This document shows, one piece after another, positions 46,301-55,886 of a stretch of 64,000 bases of DNA. This DNA is from an uncultured Eubacteriales bacterium (lineage in GTDB: Bacteria; Bacillota; Clostridia; Oscillospirales; CAG-382). The position numbers and the translations under genes were made by a program. The notes below the pieces were generated by a model. The model made no database searches and was not told the DNA's origin. It saw only the letters and a list, made by a program, of their open reading frames with translations. The stretch lies in assembly GCA_934502885.1 (NCBI GenBank), contig CAKSUT010000010.1, positions 1 to 64,000 on the forward strand, given 5' to 3'. How positions within the stretch are numbered: the stretch's first letter is position 1; each line of letters starts with the position of its first letter.

Positions 46301-47092
46301 AAGGTCGTTGATATCGCTCGTCGCGAAACGGCCGCCGTCGAGCTGAACGAGAGGACGGAGGTCCGGCGGAATAACCGGAACGACGTCGAGAATCATCCAC
46401 TCGGGCTTGTTGCCGGAAACTCTGAACGCCTCCACAACCTCGAGTCTCTTTACTATTCTCACACGCTTCTGGCTTGTGGAGGGAGTTCTTTCGAGCTCCT
46501 CCTTAAGCTCTGCGGCAAGCGTCTCGCAGTCTATCTCGGAGAGAAGGGTTTTTATCGCCTCCGCTCCCATGCCTGCCTTGAACTCCTTGCCGTATCTCTC
46601 GCAGCATTCACGGTACTCACTCTCTGTGAGAAGCTGGAACTTCTTGAGGTGAGTAATCTGCTCTCTGCCGGGGTCTGTGACGATATACTGTGCGAAATAG
46701 AGTACCTTTTCAAGCACCTTGGGCGTTACGTCGAGGAGAAGACCCATTCTCGAGGGAATTGCTCTGAAATACCAGATGTGGGAAACGGGAGCCGCAAGAT
46801 CTATGTGACCCATTCTCTCGCGTCTTACCTTGTTTGTGGTAATTTCAACGCCGCACTTTTCGCATATCTTGCCCTTGTATCTTACTCTCTTGTACTTACC
46901 GCAGTGGCATTCGAGATCCTTTGTCGGTCCGAATATTCTCTCGCAGTAAAGTCCGTCCCTCTCGGGCTTGAGGGTTCTGTAGTTTATGGTTTCCGCCTTG
47001 GTAACTTCTCCGTAGGACCATTCTCTTATCTTGTCCGGGGAGGCGAGACCGATTTTAATGGCGTCAAATTCGTTGTGTTCGCTTTGTACCAT
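43382..47092 (-). CDS. rpoC: DNA-directed RNA polymerase subunit beta-prime
   Basis: Catalytic large subunit, 1236 aa, the short Firmicutes form without the large insertion of Proteobacteria. It has the N-terminal zinc ribbon (CHCGKYKRVRYKGKICEKCG) and the catalytic magnesium motif NADFDGD in FNADFDGDQMPVHVPL. The second zinc site is near CRAKHGVCVHCYGADLA, and the trigger-loop region is at GEPGTQLTMRTFHTGG. The C terminus is an acidic extension of about 60 residues, rich in D, E, G and S, beyond the usual end. It lies 52 nt after rpoB. Confidence 0.97.
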   Translation of the reverse strand: MVQSEHNEFDAIKIGLASPDKIREWSYGEVTKAETINYRTLKPERDGLYCERIFGPTKDLECHCGKYKRVRYKGKICEKCGVEITTNKVRRERMGHIDLAAPVSHIWYFRAIPSRMGLLLDVTPKVLEKVLYFAQYIVTDPGREQITHLKKFQLLTESEYRECCERYGKEFKAGMGAEAIKTLLSEIDCETLAAELKEELERTPSTSQKRVRIVKRLEVVEAFRVSGNKPEWMILDVVPVIPPDLRPLVQLDGGRFATSDINDLYRRVINRNNRLKKLIDLSAPDIIIRNEKRMLQEAVDALIDNGRRGRPVTGPSNRALKSLSEMLRGKQGRFRQNLLGKRVDYSGRSVIVVGPDLKIFQCGLPKEMALELFKPFVMKRLSDTGKAANIKDAKKKVEKVNADVWDALEVVIKEHPVLLNRAPTLHRLSIQAFEPILVEGRAIKLHPLVCTAFNADFDGDQMPVHVPLSAEAQIESRFLMLSANNLLKPVNGRAVTVPSQDMVLGSFYLTLDKPGEPGEGSCFRDFDEAMMAYANGELGLHAPIKVRVTKTDADGTVRSKIIDATLGRLIFNRPIPQDLHFIERNEDNEFDLEINFVVTKDELGQIVDRCIKYHGIDRTAVVLDDIKALGYKFSTRGSITISVSDMTVPPQKKIIIAESEKQIELIAKAFARGRFSEEERRKSVIKIWEEATNEVTKALTKNLDRYNNIKMMADSGARGSIKQIRQLAGMRGLMASTSGQTIELPIKANFREGLNILEYFIAARGARKGLADTALRTADSGYLTRRLVDVSQDVIIREVNCGDTEGLWVYAVKEGNELIEPLADRLLGRYTVEEVVDPATGEVLVGADVMMKEAQVEKIIAAGVERVHIRSTLNCRAKHGVCVHCYGADLASGTPVNIGESVGIIAAQSIGEPGTQLTMRTFHTGGIAGGDITQGLPRVEELFEARRPKKTAVVSDLDGMVSIDDSKKTRQVKVTNDATGEEKVYPVQRIQRLLVEEGSFVTRGQSLTEGFMSPADIVRINGLNAVYEYIIKEIQKVYRLQGVEINDKHIEVITRQMTRKVKVENAGDTNLLVGSLVDLIKFNEKNNEIEARIAAGETTLRKAEYSPVLLGITKASLSTESFLSAASFQETTKVLTEAAIEGKVDPLIGLKENVIIGKLIPAGTGMHCYRDIEINDKEGNPIVIDNPDDEVPELPAAHAETFAGADEKAFDSVVDDEGESGDVSGGDSGDDIIPEE

Positions 47093-47144
47093 CTATATAT
47101 GCCGCTCCTTTACTGTATTTTTGGGCATGAGTGAGTTGCACCAC

Positions 47145-50100
47145 TCATTTTTCGTCCGAATCTTTCTTGATGGAATCGAGGAGAGCTTCGATGGCGTCCG
47201 CATCCGCGTCGTCGTCGGCGTCGGCGTCCTCATCGATATCATCGATATCGTCTGTTTCCTCATCATTGTCGGACTTTTCGTCGGTCTCGGCGTCTTCGCC
47301 TTCGTCCTCGTCATCCTTTATGAAGTCGGTGACGTCGTTTATAACGCCCTCCTCTCCGCCTTCGGTCATGACGAAGTTTCTGATTCCGCCGGTTTCCTCA
47401 ACGGTGCTTTCCTTGAGCTTGATTTCGTTGCCGTCCGCGTCGAGAACGCTTATGTCAAGCGCAAGCGACTGAAGCTCTCTTACAAGCACCTTGAAGGACT
47501 CGGGAACACCCGGAGTCGGGATATTTTCGCCCTTGACTATCGCCTCGTAGCACTTTACACGGCCGATAACGTCGTCGGACTTGACGGTGAGTATTTCCTG
47601 AAGCGTGTAAGCCGCGCCGTATGCCTCGAGAGCCCAAACCTCCATTTCTCCGAAACGCTGACCGCCGAACTGGGCTTTACCGCCGAGAGGCTGCTGCGTA
47701 ACCATGGAGTAAGGACCGGTGGAACGTGCGTGGATCTTATCATCGACAAGGTGATGAAGCTTGAGGTAGTACATGATGCCGACGGTAACGGGGTTGTCGA
47801 ACTGCTCGCCGGTACGTCCGTCATAGAGAACGGTCTTTCCGTCGGGGCGCATTCCGGCGTCCTCGAGGCACTTTGCGATGTCCTCCTCGTTTGCGCCGTC
47901 GAATACGGGGGTCATAATCATCCAGCCGAGCTTCTTTGCGGCGATACCGAGATGAACCTCAAGCACCTGACCGATGTTCATTCGGGAAGGAACGCCCAGA
48001 GGGTTAAGCACGATATCGAGAGGAGTGCCGTCGGGGAGGAAGGGCATATCTTCGGGAGGAAGTATTCTCGAAACGACACCCTTGTTACCGTGACGGCCCG
48101 CCATCTTGTCGCCGACGGAGATCTTTCTCTTCTGTGCGATGTATACTCTTACGACCTTGTTTACTCCGGGCGGAAGCTCGTCGGAGTTGTCCTTCGAGTA
48201 TTCCTTGACGTCAACGACAATGCCGCTTTCGCCGTGGGGGAGTCTGAGGGAGGTGTCTCTTACCTCGCGCGCCTTTTCGCCGAATATTGCGCGCAAAAGT
48301 CTTTCCTCGGCGGTAAGCTCGGTTTCGCCCTTGGGAGTTACCTTACCCACAAGTATATCGCCCGAGTGAACCTCCGCACCCTTGCATACTATACCCTCGA
48401 GTGTGAGGTTCTTGAGGCTGTCCTCGCCCATGTTGGGGATTTCGCGTGTGATTTCCTCCGGTCCGAGCTTGGTGTCCCGCGCTTCGTGGGAGTATTCCTC
48501 TATATGGATTGACGTATAAACGTCGTTTCTTACAAGCTTTTCGTTAAGGAGAACGGCGTCCTCGTAGTTGTAGCCCTCCCATGTCATAAAGCCGATGAGA
48601 GCGTTCTTTCCGAGTGCGATTTCTCCGTCCTTGGTAGCCGGACCGTCAGCGATAACGTCGCCCTTCTTGACGGCGTCTCCGAGGGAAACAATAGGTCTCT
48701 GGTTTACGCAGGTACCCTGGTTGGATCTCTTGAACTTGATGAGATGATACGTATGAGCGACCTCAGCGTCGTCGGTGATTGTGATGTCGTCCGCGGTAAC
48801 ACGGGTGACAACGCCGTCTTCTCTTGCGCAGACAACGACACCCGAATCGACCGCCGCCTTGTATTCCATACCGGTTGCGACGATAGGAGCCTCCGTTACC
48901 ATAAGCGGAACCGCCTGCTTCTGCATGTTTGAACCCATGAGCGCACGGGAGTTGTCGTCGTTTTCGAGGAACGGGATGCACGCCGTTGCGACGGATACCA
49001 CCATCTTCGGCGAGACGTCCATGTAGTCTACTCTGGAAACGTCAACCTCGGTGATTTCCTCTCTGTTTCTGACGGTGATTCGCTTATTGAGGAAGTAGCC
49101 GTCCTTGTCGATAGGCTCGTTCGCCTGAGCGACGATGAACTGATCTTCCATGTCGGCCGTCATGTAGATGACTTCCTCGGTAACTCTGCCGGTAGCCTTA
49201 TCGACCTTGCGGTAGGGTGCTTCGATGAAGCCGAACTTGTTTATCTTGGCGAAGGTCGAGAGATACGAGATAAGTCCGATGTTAGGACCTTCAGGCGTCT
49301 CGATAGGACACATTCTGCCGTAATGCGTGTAGTGAACGTCTCGAACCTCAAAAGACGCACGGTCTCTCGAAAGACCGCCCGGACCGAGTGCGGAAAGACG
49401 TCTCTTGTGCGTAAGCTCCGCGAGGGGGTTGTTCTGATCCATGAACTGGGAAAGAGGAGACGAACCGAAGAACTCCTTGATGGCGGAGACGATGGGGCGG
49501 ATATTGATGAGGTTCTGCACCTTCATGTTGTCGGAGTCCTGGAGAGTCATTCTCTCCTTGACAATCTTATCCATGCGCGCAAAGCCGATTCTGAGCTGGT
49601 TCTGGAGAAGCTCGCCGACCGAACGGAGTCTTCTGTTTCCGAGGTGGTCGATGTCGTCGGTCACGCCGCAGCTGTGCGTGAGGCAGAGCAGGTAGTTTAC
49701 GGAAGCATAGATATCCTCTCTTGTGATGTGCTTAGGAATAAGCTCGTCGCGGCGTGCGTTGAACGCTTCTATGAACTCTTCGCAGCTCGAGGTGTTTGCG
49801 AGTATATCGGCGACGACGTCAACGTTTACTCTTTCCTCAAGCTCGAGACTCGAAAGGTCGTAGTCCTCGGGAATAACGCCGAGCTTGTCGAGGTATGCCG
49901 ACTTGTTGCCGAACACCTTGAACTCAACGGGGTTGTTGAGCTCCTGCGACATGAGGTAAACTTCGTTGACGCCTGCGTCCTCAATCTTCTGAGCGTCGTC
50001 CTTCGAGAGGAACTTGCCTGCCTCGAAGAGAAGCTCGCCGGTGAGCGGAGCGACGACGTCACGGGTTATCTGGAAGCCCTCGATACGCTTTGCGAGAGCG

Positions 50101-50960
50101 AGCTTTTTGTTGAACTTGTAGCGTCCGACTGCGGAGATGTCGTATCTCTTGGGGTCGAAGAAGAAGTTGTGAATGAGAACCTCTGCGCTTTCGACGAGAA
50201 CGGGGTCGCCGGGACGAAGCTTTCTGTAGATTTCCTTGAGAGCCTCTTCACGCTCGGTGGTGAGGTTCTTTTCGGCTTCCGACTCGGTGATATCCTTCTT
50301 GAGAGTCTCGACTATCTTGGGGCTGTCGCCGAACATATCGATAATCTCGCGGCTTGTGCCGACGCCGAGAGCCTTGAGAAGAATGGTGACGGGGAGCTTT
50401 CTGTTCTTGTCTATTCTTACGTAGAAAACGTCGTTTGCGTCGGTTTCGTACTCAAGCCACGCGCCTCTGTAGGGGATAATGGTGGCGGTATAAACCTTCT
50501 TGTCGGTCTTGTCTATCATCGAATCGTAATAGATACCGGGCGAACGGACGAGCTGGGAAACTATAACTCTCTCCGCACCGTTGATAACGAAGGTGCCGGT
50601 TTCGGTCATGATGGGGAAATCGCCCATGAAGACCTCGGAGTCGCTGATTTCTCCGGTCTGTCTGTTGGTGAGACGCACCTTTACCTTAAGGGGAGCGGCG
50701 TAGTTGGCGTCTCTCTCCTTGCACTCCTCGACGGAGTACTTGGGGGTGTCCTCGAGTTTGTAGTCGATGAATTCGATATTGAGGTTGCCGGAATAGTCCA
50801 CGAGCGGGGAAACATCCCTCAGCACCTCCGGGAGTCCTTCGTTCACAAACCACTTGTAGGACTCTGTCTGCACCTCGATGAGGTTCGGCATATCGATAAG
50901 CTCGTGAATCTTAGAGAAGCTCTGTCTTGTCGTTCTGCCGAGTTTTACCGGTTTCACCAT
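47145..50960 (-). CDS. rpoB: DNA-directed RNA polymerase subunit beta
   Basis: Beta subunit, 1271 aa. The rifampicin-pocket region is recognisable and looks wild type: SSPLSQFMDQNNPLAELTHK, then RRLSALGPGGLSR. The C terminus carries GQRFGEMEVWALEAYGAAYT. After the usual end there is an acidic tail of about 75 residues made largely of D and E. ATG 50960 gives the canonical start (MVKPVKLGRTTRQSF); AAGGAG is 13 nt upstream, longer than usual. The next genes upstream are not rplJ and rplL, so rpoBC stands as its own unit. Confidence 0.97.
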   Translation of the reverse strand: MVKPVKLGRTTRQSFSKIHELIDMPNLIEVQTESYKWFVNEGLPEVLRDVSPLVDYSGNLNIEFIDYKLEDTPKYSVEECKERDANYAAPLKVKVRLTNRQTGEISDSEVFMGDFPIMTETGTFVINGAERVIVSQLVRSPGIYYDSMIDKTDKKVYTATIIPYRGAWLEYETDANDVFYVRIDKNRKLPVTILLKALGVGTSREIIDMFGDSPKIVETLKKDITESEAEKNLTTEREEALKEIYRKLRPGDPVLVESAEVLIHNFFFDPKRYDISAVGRYKFNKKLALAKRIEGFQITRDVVAPLTGELLFEAGKFLSKDDAQKIEDAGVNEVYLMSQELNNPVEFKVFGNKSAYLDKLGVIPEDYDLSSLELEERVNVDVVADILANTSSCEEFIEAFNARRDELIPKHITREDIYASVNYLLCLTHSCGVTDDIDHLGNRRLRSVGELLQNQLRIGFARMDKIVKERMTLQDSDNMKVQNLINIRPIVSAIKEFFGSSPLSQFMDQNNPLAELTHKRRLSALGPGGLSRDRASFEVRDVHYTHYGRMCPIETPEGPNIGLISYLSTFAKINKFGFIEAPYRKVDKATGRVTEEVIYMTADMEDQFIVAQANEPIDKDGYFLNKRITVRNREEITEVDVSRVDYMDVSPKMVVSVATACIPFLENDDNSRALMGSNMQKQAVPLMVTEAPIVATGMEYKAAVDSGVVVCAREDGVVTRVTADDITITDDAEVAHTYHLIKFKRSNQGTCVNQRPIVSLGDAVKKGDVIADGPATKDGEIALGKNALIGFMTWEGYNYEDAVLLNEKLVRNDVYTSIHIEEYSHEARDTKLGPEEITREIPNMGEDSLKNLTLEGIVCKGAEVHSGDILVGKVTPKGETELTAEERLLRAIFGEKAREVRDTSLRLPHGESGIVVDVKEYSKDNSDELPPGVNKVVRVYIAQKRKISVGDKMAGRHGNKGVVSRILPPEDMPFLPDGTPLDIVLNPLGVPSRMNIGQVLEVHLGIAAKKLGWMIMTPVFDGANEEDIAKCLEDAGMRPDGKTVLYDGRTGEQFDNPVTVGIMYYLKLHHLVDDKIHARSTGPYSMVTQQPLGGKAQFGGQRFGEMEVWALEAYGAAYTLQEILTVKSDDVIGRVKCYEAIVKGENIPTPGVPESFKVLVRELQSLALDISVLDADGNEIKLKESTVEETGGIRNFVMTEGGEEGVINDVTDFIKDDEDEGEDAETDEKSDNDEETDDIDDIDEDADADDDADADAIEALLDSIKKDSDEK

Positions 50961-51376
50961 GTTTGCAATCACTCTCCTTAATGTTTTGACACGTCTGTGT
51001 TCCGGATACGCAAATATACATGATATATAATAAAGGTAAAGTTTTTTCGGCCGCGGCACGCTCGTGCACGTCCGCCTTGTGTTCACTGTGCGGTGCTTTG
51101 CGGTTGTTTCCGTACAAATCCGCGCACAAGTGTGCACACTTGTGCGCGCTTTCGCTTTGACTTTCCTGCGTCTTGGCGCGCCTGACGCGTCTTAACGCAC
51201 CGGTCCATGCGATTATGCGTTTCACGCGGTTTACACATTTCACGCGGTTTTTGCACAACTTCAAAGCACGGCTTTTTGTGACGTCCGAAAATATTTACAT
51301 TTCATGTCAAATATGTTTGCAATTGAAAACGACGTTTTCACCCCAAAAATGGGGATATTAGTGCATTGTAATTCAA
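50961..51376 (-). promoter_or_regulatory. long rpoB leader with a 28-bp perfect palindrome
   Basis: About 415 nt separate the promoter and the rpoB start. On the transcribed strand a CCCC/GGGG hairpin lies near the 5' end (51341-51354). Two near-direct ACCGCGTGAAA repeats and then a perfect 28-bp palindrome (51121-51148; half-site CGCGCACAAGTGTG) follow. A short open frame (51264 to 50911) overlaps the rpoB start but has no clear ribosome site, so I treat the region as untranslated. Confidence 0.6.
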
Positions 51377-51382
51377 TGTATA

Positions 51383-51411
51383 CTTATACCACAAATCATC
51401 CCAAATGTCAA
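51383..51411 (-). promoter_or_regulatory. rpoBC promoter
   Basis: On the minus strand TTGACA (51406-51411) and TATAAG (51383-51388), 17 bp apart, with TGTGG before the -10. The A/T-rich surroundings support a strong promoter. Confidence 0.85.
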
Positions 51412-51474
51412 TAGTTTTCCTGTTTGTTTACCGAATGTTTACAAAAGTACGGCGTGGGGACGATGGGTCTCCGA

Positions 51475-52090
51475 CGGCTTCTTTTCTTGTAAGAAAAGAA
51501 GCAAAAGAACTTTATCGATTTCAAAGCTAACGCTTTGAAATGAAAAGTCTTTTGTTTAATTTGGGGATAGTGCCGCGTTCGGTGCGCATATATGCGCACC
51601 ATATGTGCAAGCGACCGAACGAGATGAGGCAGACTCATCTAATCGAATACAGTACAGCGACCCGACGCCATATATGCAAGCGTCGGGTCGTGATTTTTTT
51701 GCATCAGACTTTGTGGGGACTAAACTTTTTGCGCTCGTCCGTTCGCAAAATTTATTGCGTGCTTCGCACACGATTAAATTTTACGAAGACGAGGTTCTTG
51801 GGTGGTGCGTGATTTGGGGTTAGCGCTTTCTCATTGGTGTTGTGTGGAGGCGTCGCAGACGCGAGAGAAATTGCGAAGCAGTTTACTCTCGAGTTGGCTC
51901 TGCCAACTCCGGAGGCATCCCCTGTGTAACCGGTTGCAGAGCAACCTATGGAGCTGTCACGACGTAGTCGTCAGACTGAGGGGCTGTCGAGATAGAGTAA
52001 CCAACACACGGTTATGTATATCTCCCCATAGAACCGCAACAACCGACAAGCACCGTACAATCAACGAAGAAAGAAACCCGGCGACAGTGA
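51475..52090. repeat. mosaic intergenic repeat region D (inverted order)
   Basis: Module order is reversed relative to region C. An AGAAAAGAAG-type palindrome comes first, then a TTTCAAAGC/GCTTTGAAA hairpin and an inverted repeat with CGACCCGACGC arms (about 51658-51692). The TCAGACTTTGTGGGGACT segment, the AAATTTTAC module and an inverted CTCAGT unit (51911-51989) follow. The segment ends with ACGGTTATGTATATC and GCACCGTACAATC. It lies between the divergent rpoB and beta-helix genes. The remaining 190 bp to 52279 are AT-rich with no clear feature except a possible TACAAT -10 near 52225. Confidence 0.75.
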
Positions 52091-52278
52091 AGAAGCTTTT
52101 TTGCGCGTCCCTTTACGACGTGATGTGATGTTTTTTTATTCAAACAACGGCTGTCTGCCATAACGATATCACATAAACATAATTTTCACATCACAGCAAC
52201 GGAAGTTATTCTCCGCAAAAGCTGATACAATATACCTAAACCGAAAACACAGATTTATGAATCGGAAAGGATTGTAGA

Positions 52279-55200
52279 ATGAAATCGGTAAAAGCTTTGG
52301 CAGACAAAAAATGCTTGTGTAAAGGTATGCGCAAAAGACTTGCGGCGTTTATTACGGTTGCCGCTATGATTGTTTCGGCGTTTTCCGCCGAAGGGTTCAC
52401 ATTTGCCGCCGATGACGAAAGCAACGCTCCGACCCTGGCAGTCGTAGATTACTACGCGGAAAATCTTGCCGCCGCAGGAGCGTACAATTTCGAGCTTCGT
52501 CCGCAGTTCGGCGACAAAGTTCCTTTCGGCAAAGGCAGAAATTACGACTGCTACTATCCGCAGGGGTGCGGACAGCAGAGACCTGAGGTGTATGTGTGGG
52601 AATCCGCTGCAATTTCCGTCGCAGACCCGTTTTTGAAAATTGTACCCAAGAAGCCGAGAGTGTCGTTTACTTTCGATACTTTCAAGCAGAATATGTATTT
52701 CGACTACGGAAAACCGTATTTTACACTCGTTTTGAAAGCAAATAAGACGTTCAACAGCTACATTACCGTGAAAACGCTTAACTCGGCTTATCAGAAAAAG
52801 TGGTACGTTAAATTCACCGGCGGATGGCAGAAGATTATACTGGACTTCGCCGAGGTTGACGGCTGGATGAAAAAAGACGAAAACGGCGAATATGTGCCGT
52901 CCGATGTCACGCCTTTCGGCGACAAAATCAACAAGCTCTACGGCGGAATGGCGTTCGAGCTCCCCGGAAGCAGCTCTTGCTCGGAGCTTCTTGTCGATTA
53001 TATTGCAATGTTCCCGACTTTAGAGGGAGCGGAGAGCTTTGAAAGTATCGGTTCGGTTGAGGTCAAGGACACGGCAGTGGGACTTCTCACCGACGAAAAA
53101 GAGCCGCCCATGCCCGAGGTCGCGCAGTACAAGCAGAAGCTTGACGCCGCAGGGGCATACAACTTTGAGCTTCGTCCGCAGTTCGGAAATAAGATTCCGT
53201 TCGGCAGAGGCAGAAATTACGACTGCTACTATCCTCAGGGCAGCGAGCATACAAGACCTGAAATTTATCCGTGGGGAAGTGCGGAAGTCGAGGTTTCCGA
53301 TAAGTTCGTCAAGATTGTACCGAAGCTGAAAAATGTAAGCATCACTTTCGATACCTTCCCGACATCGTTTCTCATGGACTACTCAAAGCCGTATTTTACG
53401 ATGGTTCTGAAGACCGACCGCGCATTTGAGGGAACAATCCGCATAAAAACGCTCGACGCCAAGTATCAAAAGACCTGGAACGTAACCTTCACCGGCGACT
53501 GGCAAAAGATTATTCTCGATTTTGCCGACACAAACGGCTGGGAACAAAAGGGTGACGACGGACTCTATATTCCCGTTGCCGTGACTCCGTTCTGCGCCGA
53601 GATAAACAAGCTGTACGGCGGCTTCGCTTTTGCCGTTCCCGGAACGGAGAAGTGTTCCGAGTACCTTTTCGACTACATTGCGATGTTCCCGACCCTCGAC
53701 GCCGCTGAAAAATTTGACGGCATAGGTATAACCGATGTTAAAAATACCTCCATCGGAACGGTCGGAGAATTGAAGCTGTCGATTCTTTCGGCAAAGTACA
53801 GAGACCTTATCGTTTTCATGCGAGGCTACAGCGACGGTACGTTCAGACCGAATATGGCGATGACAAGAGCCGAGGTGTGTGCGGCAATTGCCCGTCTTAT
53901 GGCAACGGAACAGAAGATTGCCGAAACGAAAACGTCCGCTTATCCCGACATCAAGGACACTGACTGGTACGCAAGCTACGTGGCGTTTCTCGAAAAAGAG
54001 GGCGTGCTTGACGAGTTTACGGGCGAATTTCATCCGAACAACAGCATAACAAGAGCGGAATTCGTAGGCTTGCTGTTTGCCGCACGCGGGTTTGTCGAGG
54101 CGGTAAATACCCCGGACGGCTTTTCCGATGTCGGAGAGACGACGAAATTCGCAAAAGCAATATATGCGGCAAGCAGTGCCGGCGTCGTCAGCGGCTATGC
54201 CGACGGCACATTCAAGCCCGACAAGGCACTCAGCCGTGCGGAAATTGCGGTTATTTTGTCGAGGCTTCTCGATATAAAGCCTATGAAAGACGAAAAACAG
54301 ATGTTCAGCGACCTTGATAAATCATTCTGGGGGTACGGAGAAATCATGGCAGTTATAATTCCAAATTCACTTAAAATCGACACCGAGAAGACAAAAACGG
54401 TTCTCGCCGAGGTTGATGAAAAAGCAAAAGCACTCAAAAAGAGCATTACCGAAACAAAGACTGAGGTAGTAGTTAAGGGTACAAAGTACTATGTCGCCGC
54501 AGACGGCAACGACGCAAACGACGGCAAGAGTCCCGAAAAAGCATGGAAGTCTATCGCAAAGGTTTCAGAGACTGCATTTGAAAACGGCGACGGAGTTTTC
54601 TTCAAGAGGGGCGATACTTTCAGAGTCAACAGCAGACTCCTTCTCAAGAACGGCGTTACGTACTCCGCATACGGCGACGGCGCAAAGCCCATAATCACTG
54701 CGTCGCCGGAAAACGTCGCAAATCCCGACAAGTGGGAGCTTTACGACGCCGCAAACAATATCTGGTGCCTTAAGGAAAAGGTGCTTGACCAAGGTACGCT
54801 TATCTTCGACGACAGCGAATATGCGATAAAGCTCATACCGTCGTTCAAGGGCGGAAAGTTCGTAAACGACGCCGGGGAAGAGTTCAAGCCGTCCGCCGAG
54901 CTTAAAAACGACCTCGAAATGTTCTGCGAAACAAACGAAAACCTCAAAGCAAACGGCGTTCCGAACGTCACCGTAAGCAAAGGCAAGCTCTACTTAAAGT
55001 GCGACAGAGGAAATCCCGGCAGCGTGTTCAAATCCATAGAGCTTATGCCTCCGACGAACATAATGGTGGCAGGCACGGAGGATTATATGCTCACCGACGT
55101 TACGATAGACAACCTCAGCTTAAAGTACACGGGCGCTCACGGCATACACGCACAGAGAGGAACGAACTATCACATTCAGAACTGTGAGTTCCGCTTTATC

Positions 55201-55872
55201 GGCGGCGGTATTCAGAGCTATGATGTCTATGCGAACAATATCGGCGCCGCAGTGCGCTACGGCAACGGCGTCGAGATCGGCGACTGCGACGGCTACTATA
55301 TACAGAACTGCTACTTCTCCGACATTTACGACACGGCAATGACCTTCCAGTCGCGCGACGGCCGCAACGACCGTACCATAAAAGACATTTACTTCGAGGG
55401 CAACCTGATTGAGAACTGCGTGTACTCGGTTGAGTGCTTCTGGGGCAGTGCCAAGACTGAGGGTGTTGACAGATACGTCGAGAATTTCTTTATCAGAAAC
55501 AACATCATGCGCAACGCCGGAAGCGGCTTCGGAAGCACGCGTCCCAATAAGCAGGAGGTTGCGCACATCAAGACGTGGAACGCTTACAACAAGGTCAAGG
55601 ACAAGTCGTTTATCATTGAAAACAACATTTTCGACCGCAGCTCTTACATGATGTTCCACACCTGCGTAAGAGACGCCGAAAACCTCGATTCCGTACCGGT
55701 GTTCAGAAACAACACGTTTATACAGTACATTTCCTCCGACGACAACACCGCCTCCCTCGGCAAGTTCGGCAAAATAACCGTTGCACAGCCGTACAATGCG
55801 GATATTCCCACAACGCTGAAAATGTTCGGTATCTCCGAAGAGAACGGCAATGAGTTCCTGTTTGCGGAGTAA
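52279..55872 (+). CDS. secreted SLH and right-handed beta-helix protein (1197 aa)
   Basis: A large exported surface protein with an N-terminal signal segment (hydrophobic LAAFITVAAMIVSAFSAEGF, cleavage near residue 43). It has two tandem copies of a jelly-roll-like module of about 210 residues (57-270 and 280-495; both contain AGAYNFELRPQFG and GRNYDCYYPQG). Three SLH domains (about 505-715) follow; one contains GYSDGTFRPNMAMTRAE. The C-terminal part is a parallel beta-helix (735-1197) opened by KYYVAADGNDANDGKSPEKAW, as in pectate-lyase-like and NosD-like proteins. The SLH block in the middle is atypical. It is probably a wall-tethered polysaccharide-binding or -degrading protein; no catalytic residues were assigned. 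AAAGGA lies 7 nt before ATG 52279. Residues 630-765 are encoded by DNA identical to its downstream paralog. Confidence 0.85.
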   Translation: MKSVKALADKKCLCKGMRKRLAAFITVAAMIVSAFSAEGFTFAADDESNAPTLAVVDYYAENLAAAGAYNFELRPQFGDKVPFGKGRNYDCYYPQGCGQQRPEVYVWESAAISVADPFLKIVPKKPRVSFTFDTFKQNMYFDYGKPYFTLVLKANKTFNSYITVKTLNSAYQKKWYVKFTGGWQKIILDFAEVDGWMKKDENGEYVPSDVTPFGDKINKLYGGMAFELPGSSSCSELLVDYIAMFPTLEGAESFESIGSVEVKDTAVGLLTDEKEPPMPEVAQYKQKLDAAGAYNFELRPQFGNKIPFGRGRNYDCYYPQGSEHTRPEIYPWGSAEVEVSDKFVKIVPKLKNVSITFDTFPTSFLMDYSKPYFTMVLKTDRAFEGTIRIKTLDAKYQKTWNVTFTGDWQKIILDFADTNGWEQKGDDGLYIPVAVTPFCAEINKLYGGFAFAVPGTEKCSEYLFDYIAMFPTLDAAEKFDGIGITDVKNTSIGTVGELKLSILSAKYRDLIVFMRGYSDGTFRPNMAMTRAEVCAAIARLMATEQKIAETKTSAYPDIKDTDWYASYVAFLEKEGVLDEFTGEFHPNNSITRAEFVGLLFAARGFVEAVNTPDGFSDVGETTKFAKAIYAASSAGVVSGYADGTFKPDKALSRAEIAVILSRLLDIKPMKDEKQMFSDLDKSFWGYGEIMAVIIPNSLKIDTEKTKTVLAEVDEKAKALKKSITETKTEVVVKGTKYYVAADGNDANDGKSPEKAWKSIAKVSETAFENGDGVFFKRGDTFRVNSRLLLKNGVTYSAYGDGAKPIITASPENVANPDKWELYDAANNIWCLKEKVLDQGTLIFDDSEYAIKLIPSFKGGKFVNDAGEEFKPSAELKNDLEMFCETNENLKANGVPNVTVSKGKLYLKCDRGNPGSVFKSIELMPPTNIMVAGTEDYMLTDVTIDNLSLKYTGAHGIHAQRGTNYHIQNCEFRFIGGGIQSYDVYANNIGAAVRYGNGVEIGDCDGYYIQNCYFSDIYDTAMTFQSRDGRNDRTIKDIYFEGNLIENCVYSVECFWGSAKTEGVDRYVENFFIRNNIMRNAGSGFGSTRPNKQEVAHIKTWNAYNKVKDKSFIIENNIFDRSSYMMFHTCVRDAENLDSVPVFRNNTFIQYISSDDNTASLGKFGKITVAQPYNADIPTTLKMFGISEENGNEFLFAE

Positions 55873-55886
55873 TTGAATAGTCGAGA

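Noticed and set aside
50911..51264. A 117-codon open frame overlapping the start of rpoB
   Set aside because: Basic, cysteine-rich peptide of no known family, no good ribosome site, and it would overlap rpoB by about 50 nt in another frame.
51138..52278. rplJ, rplL or tRNA genes expected upstream of rpoB
   Set aside because: No coding or tRNA-like cloverleaf sequence was found; the interval is promoter, leader and repeats.
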